Positions 7,457 to 15,090 of a stretch of 64,000 nt of DNA are shown here, in pieces. This DNA comes from CAJQQY01 sp045104975 (lineage in GTDB: Bacteria > Bacteroidota > Bacteroidia > Chitinophagales > Saprospiraceae). Location of the stretch: positions 3,141 to 67,140 of the forward strand of contig JBGCCY010000168.1 in NCBI GenBank assembly GCA_045104975.1, written 5' to 3'. A program made the translations under genes and the position numbers. The notes below the pieces were generated by a model, which saw only the letters and a list, made by a program, of their open reading frames with translations, did no database searches and was not told the DNA's origin. Position 1 is the first letter of the stretch. Each line of letters starts with the position of its first letter.

Positions 7457-8185
7457 ATGAAAATAATATCGGTATTCCTTTTTGTTCAACTATTCCTTTT
7501 TTCCATCCCGATATTTTCTCAGGAAAATATAAAAGTGGACGAAGTTTATCTAAATGATGGAAGTTTCATTCGTGGAGAAATCATTAAAAAAGTAGAAGAT
7601 CAATATATCCGAATAAAAATATCGGGAGGAAATATAGTTCAATTTTCGATGAGTGAAATAAAAAAAATTAAGAAGCAAAAGAAAGGCTATCAGTATTTTT
7701 CAAATGGAAATAAAGTAAAAACTAAAGGAATTTATTTCTCCATTTTAGGAGGAATAATAATTGGAAAAAATGATTATGAAAATATCTATGGTAAATCATT
7801 TAGTTTCTCCACAGGTTATAACTTTAATAAACACTTGGACTTAGGTGCAGGAATTGGATTTGATGATTATGATCCTGAAGTTTTTTCTGTTTTTATAAAT
7901 GCTCGTTATTCTCCATGGCGAAGGAAACTCACTCCTTATCTTTCTGGAAAAATTGGTTATGGCAAACCCATAAATTTATTGGATGATCATAATGTTGAGG
8001 ACTACGCAGGTGGGCTACTTCTAAGTCCTACCATTGGATTTCAGTTTTCCTCACGATCGAATAGTTCATTCATAATTGAAGTTGGTTATAATTTTCAAAG
8101 ATTGAAAAGAAATTATGATTGGCAAGAAACCGAAGATGAGATAGTATTCCGTAGGTTTAGTGCCACTATCGGTATTCAATTTTAA
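7457..8185 (+). CDS. Outer-membrane beta-barrel-type protein, unknown function
   Basis: The 242-residue protein has a signal peptide ending near IFSQ. A short N-terminal domain (VYLNDGSFIRGEIIKK ... MSEIKKIKK) resembles the small beta domain often found before porin-like repeats in this phylum. Alternating hydrophobic strands with aromatic ends (GAGIGFDDY, ARYSPW, TIGFQFSS, VGYNFQR) end in ATIGIQF, a typical outer-membrane barrel C-terminus with final Phe. Architecture resembles the protein at 12622-13617. Function unknown. Confidence 0.6.
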   Translation: MKIISVFLFVQLFLFSIPIFSQENIKVDEVYLNDGSFIRGEIIKKVEDQYIRIKISGGNIVQFSMSEIKKIKKQKKGYQYFSNGNKVKTKGIYFSILGGIIIGKNDYENIYGKSFSFSTGYNFNKHLDLGAGIGFDDYDPEVFSVFINARYSPWRRKLTPYLSGKIGYGKPINLLDDHNVEDYAGGLLLSPTIGFQFSSRSNSSFIIEVGYNFQRLKRNYDWQETEDEIVFRRFSATIGIQF

Positions 8186-8252
8186 ATCAAAAGAACATGA
8201 GTAATCCTCACTTTTCAGTTTTTCTTTTTATTTTCACATAAAAAAATCCATT

Positions 8253-9800
8253 ATGAAAAAACTGATCTTCCTCCTCGCACTTCCTTTATTTCTTTTACAA
8301 TGCAAAAATGAAAAAGTCGATACTGCCGAAAAAGCACCTGACGCAAATTTAGGAAAAATCGAAATCAATGTAACTGGTTCAGCCGAAGCAATGCCTTATT
8401 TCCATGAAGGATTATTGCTTCTGCATAGTTTTGAATTTGATGATGCTGGCGAAAAATTTGCCAAAGCCATCGAACTCGATTCTAGTTTTGCTATGGCAGC
8501 TTGGGGCGAAGCGATGTCCTACAATCACCCACTTTGGCGAGAACGATATACCGAAGATGGAGTTGCTGCACTAAAAAAATTAGGCGATACTCCTGAGGCT
8601 CGATTAGAAAAAGCACCCACAGAATTTGAAAAAGATATGCTCTCTGCTGTAGAAATTTTATACACCGAAGGAGAGAAAAAAAAACAAGATGTTGCCTACA
8701 AAGATCAGATGGAAAAACTTTATAAAAAATATGAAGGTAATCATGAGGTAGCTGCATTTTATGCATTATCACTTTTAGGTTCAGTCAAAGGTGGACGAGA
8801 TACCGAAACCTATGAGAAGGGAGCAGGCATCGCTCAAAGCATCATCGACGAGAATCCAAATCATCCTGGTGCATTACATTATTTGATCCATTCTTATGAT
8901 GATCCTGGTCATGCAAAATTAGCTTTGTCTGCAGCAAACAGTTATTCTAAAGTTGCTCCTGATGCAGAGCATGCTTTGCACATGCCATCACATATATATG
9001 TAGCAATGGGCATGTGGGACGAAGTAATTAGTTCAAATATTGCTAGTTACGAAGCAAGTGTTGCAAGAATGAAGGACAAAGAATTAGACAATGATGCTCG
9101 TGGTTATCATGCGTTCAAATGGTTGATGTATGGGTACCTGCAAAAAGGAAATTTCGCAAAAGCCAAAGAGATGGTTTATGATATGAAAAAATATTGTGAT
9201 GAAAAACCTTCTTCTAAAGCTCGTGCACATTTCATCATGATGCAAGGTGCATACTTGACGGAATCTGGAGATTGGGAAGATTCCATTGCCATGAAAACAG
9301 TTGAATTAGAAGAGTTGAATTTGTCGACTCAAGCAGTTCAATCTTTTACACAAGGAATGTTAGCTTACCATCAAAAAGATAAAAATAATTTAACCAATGC
9401 GATTAAAGCAATCAGCAAACTTCGAATTGACGGCGAAGCTCGCATGGTAGTCGGTCAGCCAAAAACTTGCAGCGGAGTTTCTAGATACAAACAACCTCCA
9501 ACCAAAAGTGGGGTGAATACGACTTGGGTTATGGAGATGGAATTGAACGCTCTCTTAGCAATGCTAGATGGGAAAAAAGCAACTGTTGATAAATGGTTAG
9601 CATCAGCAACTGCTTTGGAAAGTGAAACTTCTTTCAGCTATGGTCCACCTAATATTGTCAAACCATCACATGAACTTTATGGAGAATGGTTATTAAACGA
9701 TGATAAAAAAGAGGAAGCAAAAAAGCAATTCGAAATTCAACTAGAGCGAGCACCAAAAAGATTGCTTACTGAAAAAGGTTTAAAAAAATCAATGATGTAA
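8253..9800 (+). CDS. TPR-repeat lipoprotein
   Basis: The 515-residue protein has a lipobox at Cys17 (LLQC) and tetratricopeptide-like helical repeats. The first is EGLLLLHSFEFDDAGEKFAKAIELDSSFAMAAWGEA; later ones include NPNHPGALHYLIHSYDDPGHAKLAL. The HYLIHxYDDP and HALHMPSHI motifs recur in a conserved TPR family of unknown role. It is likely periplasmic and membrane-anchored. A strong terminator follows at 9852. Confidence 0.75.
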   Translation: MKKLIFLLALPLFLLQCKNEKVDTAEKAPDANLGKIEINVTGSAEAMPYFHEGLLLLHSFEFDDAGEKFAKAIELDSSFAMAAWGEAMSYNHPLWRERYTEDGVAALKKLGDTPEARLEKAPTEFEKDMLSAVEILYTEGEKKKQDVAYKDQMEKLYKKYEGNHEVAAFYALSLLGSVKGGRDTETYEKGAGIAQSIIDENPNHPGALHYLIHSYDDPGHAKLALSAANSYSKVAPDAEHALHMPSHIYVAMGMWDEVISSNIASYEASVARMKDKELDNDARGYHAFKWLMYGYLQKGNFAKAKEMVYDMKKYCDEKPSSKARAHFIMMQGAYLTESGDWEDSIAMKTVELEELNLSTQAVQSFTQGMLAYHQKDKNNLTNAIKAISKLRIDGEARMVVGQPKTCSGVSRYKQPPTKSGVNTTWVMEMELNALLAMLDGKKATVDKWLASATALESETSFSYGPPNIVKPSHELYGEWLLNDDKKEEAKKQFEIQLERAPKRLLTEKGLKKSMM

Positions 9801-9851
9801 ATTTTATTATTGAACGATGTCTTAGATAACCGATTAGTTTTTATTCCTTAA

Positions 9852-9888
9852 TGGGTGTTAGCGCTTTGAAGCGCTAACACCCATTTTT
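9852..9888. terminator. Strong terminator hairpin after the TPR lipoprotein
   Basis: TGGGTGTTAGCGCTT (9852-9866) and AAGCGCTAACACCCA (9869-9883) pair over 15 bp, followed by T5. It is GC-rich against the local background. Confidence 0.88.
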
Positions 9889-10035
9889 GTTGATTAATTT
9901 TTCAAACCAAAATAAAAAAAGTATTTTGCTAAAAGTTATCAGCAATAAAAAATCCCTCCACATGTTTTTATAGAAGTTGCAACAAAATATCCTGAAGTAA
10001 CTTTTTCATCTCTTAAAAAATAAAACTAAAGCATT

Positions 10036-12486
10036 TTGACACACACCAAATTACTTTTAACAATCATACTATCTCTACTATTCTCTCTAAATCTTTTTTC
10101 CCAAAAAAAAGAAAAGAAAGAAAAAGTCCCAATCAAATCTTACAAAAAAATTATTAAATCCAATGCCCTCACCGACGATGGCTTTTTCAAAATCCATAAA
10201 GTCGATGATCTATATTATTTCGAAATTCCAACAGATCAATTGGATCGAGAAATTTTAGTCGTCAGTCGTTTGTCAGGAACAGGCGAAGGAAGTCGTGGAA
10301 TTGCAGGGATGAAAGCTCGACCACAGCAAGTCATCCGCTGGCATCGGCAAGATGATAAGTTATTGCTTCGTTCCGTTTCTTATAATAGTGTAGCAAGCGA
10401 AACTTCCCCAATTTATGCCTCCGTTCGACGAAATAATTTCGAACCTGTCGTCATGTCTTTCCCCATTCGGACGTTTGGCAAAGACCGTAAAAGCATTGTT
10501 ATTCAAGTCAATGAATTGTTCACGACGCATGTTCCTTTGATCAGTGCAGCCCCTTCTTATGGAAGTTATAACTCGCTGGATGAGAATCGAAGTTTTATTA
10601 TTAGCATGAAAATTTTTCCCAATAACATGGAAATCAAACACGTGCTAACTTACAATTCGCCAGGCAATAGTTCAGGTGCCGTTTCCTATGAAATGAATCA
10701 ATCATTTGTTCTTTTACCAAAAGAACCGATGCAACCTCGATTCTATGATGAGCGAGTAGGCTATTTTTCTATCAGCCAAACGGACTATGGTTTGGACGAA
10801 CAAAAAGCCACCAAACAACAATACATCACTCGTTGGAGACTCGAACCTAAAGACATGGAAGCATTCAAAAGAGGCGAGCTAGTCGAACCTAAAAAACCCA
10901 TCGTTTATTATATTGATCCTTCCACTCCAGAAAAATGGAAACCATATCTCAAAGCAGGTGTGGAAGATTGGGCAGTCGCATTCGAACAGGCAGGTTTTAA
11001 AAATGCCATCTTCGTCAAAGATGCGCCAACCAAAGAAGAAGATCCTGATTGGACCCCCGAAGATGTTCGGAACTCAGTCATTCGATATGTTTCCACGCAA
11101 CAACAAAATGCAGTCGGTCCACATGTTCATGATCCTCGCTCTGGTGAAATTATCGAGAGTGATATTTTGTGGTATCACAATGTGATGAATATGTTGCGCA
11201 ACTGGTATTTTGTCCAAACCTCCGCAGTCAATCCAGAAGCTCGAAAAGTAAAATTTGATGATGAGGTGATGGGGAAATTGATTCGCTATGTTGCTGCCCA
11301 CGAAGTTGGTCACACCCTTGGCTTAACTCATAATATGGGCGCAAGTTCAGCCTACCCTGTTGATTCTTTGCGCTCGGCAACATTTACCAATACGATGAGT
11401 TTGTCTCCTTCCATCATGGATTATGCGCGATTTAATTATGTCGCTCAACCAGAAGATAAAGGTGTTGCACTTTTGCCAATCGTAAGTGTATATGATAAAT
11501 ATGCGATCGAATGGGGCTACCGACCTATCCCTGATGCGAATGATTCCAAAGCAGAAAATCCTACCCTGAATGATTGGATTTTAGAGCATAATGATGATCC
11601 AAAATATCGCTATGGCAAGCAAGTTTATTACTCCATTGATCCAAGTTCGCAGACCGAAGATTTGGGTGACAATGCTATGATTGCCTCAACTTATGGAATT
11701 GAAAACCTAAAAATTGTCGTTCCTAATTTATTGAAATGGACCAATGAGGATGGGAAAAATTATGCAGATTTAGCAGAACTTTATTCCAATGTTTTGCGAC
11801 AATGGGAACGTTACATGTATCATGTGGAAACCAATATCGGAGGTGTTTATGAAAATTTAAAAACCTACGATCAAGAAGGTTCTGTTTATCAATATGTTCC
11901 TCAAGAGACTCAAAAAGAAGCGGTCGAATTTTTAAATAAACAACTTTTCCAAACACCTTATTGGCTAGTTGAAGAAGATATTTTACGCAGAATTGAATCT
12001 TCTGGAACTATCAACCGAATTGGAAATTATCAACGAAAAGTACTAAACAGTATTCTCGAACCTTCCCGTCTTGCTCGACTTATTGAAGATGAATCGATGA
12101 ATGGAAAGGACGCATATTCAATGATTGAATTGTTCGATGACCTTCGATTAAGTATTTGGTCAGAGTTAAAGAAAGGAGATCCCATCGATACTTATCGCAG
12201 GAATTTGCAAAGAACTCACATCGAACGAATCGGTACTTTAATGCAAACTCGAAGAGGTGGAGATGCATCCATTCGATACTTTGACGATGGAAGTTATGGC
12301 TATAATGCTATCAATGTGAGTACTTCTGATGTACGTCCCATGGCTCGGGCAGATTTGAAAAATTTAAAAAAGGAGATCAAAGAAGCGATTCCTCGTTTCA
12401 AGGATGAGATGTCTATTTTTCACTTAGAAGATGCTTTGGAGCAAATTGACTTGATGCTGAATCCAAACGCAACAAATGGATATTAA
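10036..12486 (+). CDS. Secreted zinc-dependent metalloprotease (DUF5117/DUF4953 type)
   Basis: The 816-residue protein has a signal peptide ending near LNLFSQ, then long N-terminal domains of the DUF5118/DUF5117 type. The metzincin zinc site is HEVGHTLGLTH with His422, Glu423, His426 and His432, and SIMDY about 30 residues later fits the Met-turn. It is probably a periplasmic or secreted peptidase. The frame opens after TAA at 10027, leaving no ATG before the signal peptide; TTG at 10036 is the best start (ATT at 10033 is the alternative). Length is usual for the family. Confidence 0.85.
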   Translation: MTHTKLLLTIILSLLFSLNLFSQKKEKKEKVPIKSYKKIIKSNALTDDGFFKIHKVDDLYYFEIPTDQLDREILVVSRLSGTGEGSRGIAGMKARPQQVIRWHRQDDKLLLRSVSYNSVASETSPIYASVRRNNFEPVVMSFPIRTFGKDRKSIVIQVNELFTTHVPLISAAPSYGSYNSLDENRSFIISMKIFPNNMEIKHVLTYNSPGNSSGAVSYEMNQSFVLLPKEPMQPRFYDERVGYFSISQTDYGLDEQKATKQQYITRWRLEPKDMEAFKRGELVEPKKPIVYYIDPSTPEKWKPYLKAGVEDWAVAFEQAGFKNAIFVKDAPTKEEDPDWTPEDVRNSVIRYVSTQQQNAVGPHVHDPRSGEIIESDILWYHNVMNMLRNWYFVQTSAVNPEARKVKFDDEVMGKLIRYVAAHEVGHTLGLTHNMGASSAYPVDSLRSATFTNTMSLSPSIMDYARFNYVAQPEDKGVALLPIVSVYDKYAIEWGYRPIPDANDSKAENPTLNDWILEHNDDPKYRYGKQVYYSIDPSSQTEDLGDNAMIASTYGIENLKIVVPNLLKWTNEDGKNYADLAELYSNVLRQWERYMYHVETNIGGVYENLKTYDQEGSVYQYVPQETQKEAVEFLNKQLFQTPYWLVEEDILRRIESSGTINRIGNYQRKVLNSILEPSRLARLIEDESMNGKDAYSMIELFDDLRLSIWSELKKGDPIDTYRRNLQRTHIERIGTLMQTRRGGDASIRYFDDGSYGYNAINVSTSDVRPMARADLKNLKKEIKEAIPRFKDEMSIFHLEDALEQIDLMLNPNATNGY

Positions 12487-12526
12487 ATCAGCAATTAATT
12501 TCAGAACAGTCTCTTAAATTTTAAAA

Positions 12527-12578
12527 AATCCAAATTTCATGTTTCATTTTTCACACCATCAAACATGAAATTTGGATT
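12527..12578. terminator. Long perfect hairpin after the metalloprotease
   Basis: AATCCAAATTTCATGTTT (12527-12544) pairs with AAACATGAAATTTGGATT (12561-12578), 18 bp without mismatch. The plus strand lacks a T run, so it may stabilise the mRNA end rather than terminate intrinsically. Confidence 0.6.
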
Positions 12579-12621
12579 CATAACAATTCGATTCTCTTTA
12601 TAAAAAATAAAGCTATACAAA

Positions 12622-13617
12622 ATGAGAATCAACCTTAATCTACTTTGCCTACTTGTCATTTTATTTTTTCAAAAACACAATCTCGCTGCACAATTTGGAA
12701 TGGAAACTGGAGCAATTGTAACTATTGAAGGAGACACATTATTGGGAGGAATCAAAAGTGCATCTCCTCGACAGTCATCACATTCTATCATTTTTGAAAA
12801 TAAAGAAAAAAACAAAACGACTTATCTTCCTCATGAAATCCAATGTTTCTTTTTTGACGATGGAGAAATCTATGAATCATATCATGTCAAATTTTCTACT
12901 AAGAAAAAACAATATGACGAGCTTCGATTTATCAGATTGATCGAAGAAGGAAAAATCAATCTTTACATTTTAGATTATCGAAATGCTGCTCCTCTTTTTA
13001 TAAAAAAAAATGATGGCAATATTACATTGTTATGTGTCTCAGAAGATGAAGAAATCGGTTACTTAAATGTCCTAAAAAAGGAAATGTCTGATTGCGAAAA
13101 ATTAGCAGACTTAAGTATCAAAAATTTACGTCGGAAGAATGTTCAATATTTTATAAAAATATACAACGATTGTTTTACTGGAATAAAAAATGGATTTTCC
13201 GACTCTTACAATCCTGCTCAAATTTGGGCATGGGGATTTGGAGGATTCCCTTTTCAATATCTTAATCAAGGTTATGAAGGAAATGAATTTGGTGGTTTTA
13301 TAGGAATGGATTTACCTTATTTTAAAAGACAACTTTCTTGCGAAGTTGGATTTCATCTTTATAAAGGTAGCAATAAAAATGGCCGATCTAAAGATATTGC
13401 TGACGCAACTATTCGTGTAAATTATAATTTTTATCATCGAAAATTTCTTTCTCCATATATTTCAACTGGCCTTAGCACCCTACGTGGGTCATCCTTAAAG
13501 CCTCATCTTGGCGGTGGTTTCACCGTAAACATGGGTCGTCACCTTGTGAAAACAGAAGTTACAATGCCTTACTTTCCAAATATAAAAGTGGGTTATGGAT
13601 TTGTTTTCAAAAAATAA
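12622..13617 (+). CDS. Secreted or outer-membrane protein, unknown function
   Basis: The 331-residue protein has a signal peptide ending near NLAAQ. A beta-rich N-terminal part (IVTIEGDTLLGGIKS ... YLPHEIQCFFFDDGE) resembles DUF-type domains of Bacteroidota surface proteins. The C-terminal half has barrel-like strands (WGFGGFPFQYL, GGFIGMDLPYF, CEVGFHLYKG, YISTGLSTLRG) ending KVGYGFVFKK. Function not recognised. Confidence 0.6.
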   Translation: MRINLNLLCLLVILFFQKHNLAAQFGMETGAIVTIEGDTLLGGIKSASPRQSSHSIIFENKEKNKTTYLPHEIQCFFFDDGEIYESYHVKFSTKKKQYDELRFIRLIEEGKINLYILDYRNAAPLFIKKNDGNITLLCVSEDEEIGYLNVLKKEMSDCEKLADLSIKNLRRKNVQYFIKIYNDCFTGIKNGFSDSYNPAQIWAWGFGGFPFQYLNQGYEGNEFGGFIGMDLPYFKRQLSCEVGFHLYKGSNKNGRSKDIADATIRVNYNFYHRKFLSPYISTGLSTLRGSSLKPHLGGGFTVNMGRHLVKTEVTMPYFPNIKVGYGFVFKK

Positions 13618-13659
13618 ATTCAACTATTCTTAAAAGCATTTTAAGTAAATTCTTCTGCC

Positions 13660-13908
13660 ATGGAAAAAGAAAAAATAGACTATCTCCTCATATATTTTAT
13701 ACATCTTTTACCCGTTAAAGAAAAAGATATTCTTAGGAATCCGTACTTATCCGATTTTGAGAAAGAACTTGAAAAGGAAATAGTAGCAACTAAATTGCTG
13801 GTAAAATACAAAGATCAAATTTACCTAAACAAGTGTCCAAAATGCGATAAAATAACTCGAACACCGAAAGCCAAACAATGTAGATTTTGTCATTATGATT
13901 GGCATTAA
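13660..13908 (+). CDS. Small zinc-ribbon protein
   Basis: The 82-residue cytoplasmic protein has a charged helical N-terminus and a C-terminal zinc ribbon C-x2-C-x11-C-x2-C (CPKCDKI ... CRFCHYDWH). Such ribbons bind nucleic acid or protein. It lies 42 bp after the preceding gene and may be co-transcribed with it. Specific role unknown. Confidence 0.6.
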   Translation: MEKEKIDYLLIYFIHLLPVKEKDILRNPYLSDFEKELEKEIVATKLLVKYKDQIYLNKCPKCDKITRTPKAKQCRFCHYDWH

Positions 13909-13960
13909 AAATCAAAATAGATTTAAAAAAAAATATTTTTTTCACTTAAATCAAAAACAT

Positions 13961-13993
13961 TTTGACTTTCTCATAGTTTCTACATTATATTTG
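13961..13993 (+). promoter_or_regulatory. Histidine operon promoter
   Basis: TTTG (13961-13964) and TATATTTG (13986-13993), separated by 21 bases, fit the Bacteroidota -33/-7 consensus. The predicted start is near 14000, about 25 bases before the leader peptide. Confidence 0.75.
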
Positions 13994-14024
13994 CGCCACG
14001 TAAAAAAATACTAATTTTATATTT

Positions 14025-14111
14025 ATGATATTTTCAACTATGCATCATTGCCGCCATCATCATCACCAGTTCCTACGAACGAATGGCGACGCTATGAATA
14101 TAGTTGAATGA
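14025..14111 (+). CDS. hisL: Histidine operon leader peptide
   Basis: A 28-codon frame starting at ATG 14025 contains MHHCRHHHHQF: six His codons within eight (14043-14048 and 14055-14066). It lies between the his promoter and a strong terminator before hisG, the layout of a ribosome-stalling attenuator. When charged tRNA-His is scarce, the ribosome would stall here. It is too short for ordinary gene calling and no other function is plausible. Confidence 0.9.
   Translation: MIFSTMHHCRHHHHQFLRTNGDAMNIVE
14033..14108 (+). promoter_or_regulatory. Attenuator RNA helices within hisL
   Basis: TTCAACTAT (14033-14041) pairs perfectly with ATAGTTGAA (14100-14108). Inside it CGCCAT (14052-14057) pairs with ATGGCG (14083-14088), and GTTC (14069-14072) with GAAC (14077-14080). 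The His codons overlap the inner 5' arm, so a stalled ribosome would open these helices. GATTTTT (14110-14116) could then pair with AAAAATC (14135-14141) at the foot of the terminator, a tentative antiterminator. Confidence 0.65.
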
Positions 14112-14134
14112 TTTTTTTATCTCATAAAAAAATC

Positions 14135-14177
14135 AAAAATCGGTTGACCATTTGTTTTGGTCAACCGATTTTTTTTT
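14135..14177 (+). terminator. Histidine operon attenuator terminator
   Basis: AAAAATCGGTTGACCA (14135-14150) and TGGTCAACCGATTTTT (14158-14173) pair over 16 bp around a 7-base loop and run into T residues to 14177. It lies after hisL and 37 bp before hisG. Confidence 0.93.
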
Positions 14178-14214
14178 GCCTATAACTCACTTTAAAAAAT
14201 TTAACCTATAAATA

Positions 14215-15078
14215 ATGCAATCACCAATTTTAAAAATAGCTATCCAAAAATCAGGTCGCCTCAGCGATGATTCCAAAAAATTACTCAAGGAATGTGGCAT
14301 CAAATTCAATAATGGAAAAAACCAGTTGGTCGCACCTTCCACCAATTTCCCTATTGAAATATTATACCTCCGAGTCGCAGATATTCCTCAATATGTTGCC
14401 GACGGGATTGCAGATATTGGTATCATTGGAGAAAATGTTTATTTGGAAAAAAACGAAAATATAGAAAATGTAAAAGCACTCGGCTTTTCCAAATGCAGAC
14501 TTTCTCTCGCCATTCCAAAATCTAAAAACTACACCGACCTTAGTTTTTTTGAAGGAAAAAAAATCGCCACTTCTTACCCCGTTATCCTTTCCAATTTTTT
14601 AGAAAAAAATAATATCAAATCTGAGATTCACCAAATCAGCGGTTCCGTTGAGATCGCTCCAAACATTGGTCTGGCAGATGCGGTGTGCGACATCGTGAGC
14701 ACCGGAAGTACTTTGTTATCAAATGGATTGAAAGAAGTAACGACCATTTTAAAATCACAAGCGGTCTTAGTCAAAAAGAAAAACTTGACAAAAGAAAAAG
14801 AAACTATTGTCAACAAATTACTCTTCCGAATCGATGCGGTTCAAGCTGCTCAAACTTCTAAATACATCTTGCTCAATGCTCCAACAGAAGCGATTCCTGA
14901 AATTGTCAAAATACTCCCTGGTGCAAAAAGTCCAACCGTTTTACCCTTGGCTATCGAAGGTTGGAGTTCTCTTCACTCTGTCGTGCAAGAAGAAACTTTT
15001 TGGGACGTTATCGACGAACTCAAGCAAAAAGGTGCAGAAGGAATTTTAGTTATTCCGATTGAAAAAATAATCGCATAA
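14215..15078 (+). CDS. hisG: ATP phosphoribosyltransferase, long form
   Basis: The 287-residue enzyme catalyses the first step of histidine synthesis, joining ATP and PRPP. Visible features are the N-terminal IAIQKSGRLSDDS, ADIGIIGENVY and the PRPP-binding loop DIVSTGSTL. The C-terminal third, ending DELKQKGAEGILVIPIEKII, is the regulatory ACT-like domain of the long, histidine-inhibited form. Hence no HisZ subunit is needed and none is seen. First gene of the operon, 12 bp before hisDC. Confidence 0.95.
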   Translation: MQSPILKIAIQKSGRLSDDSKKLLKECGIKFNNGKNQLVAPSTNFPIEILYLRVADIPQYVADGIADIGIIGENVYLEKNENIENVKALGFSKCRLSLAIPKSKNYTDLSFFEGKKIATSYPVILSNFLEKNNIKSEIHQISGSVEIAPNIGLADAVCDIVSTGSTLLSNGLKEVTTILKSQAVLVKKKNLTKEKETIVNKLLFRIDAVQAAQTSKYILLNAPTEAIPEIVKILPGAKSPTVLPLAIEGWSSLHSVVQEETFWDVIDELKQKGAEGILVIPIEKIIA

Positions 15079-15090
15079 AATAATTTTGCC

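Noticed and set aside
14041..14066. Run of CAT/CAC triplets as a simple repeat
   Set aside because: It is the His-codon run of the hisL leader peptide, with start, stop and attenuator structures around it.
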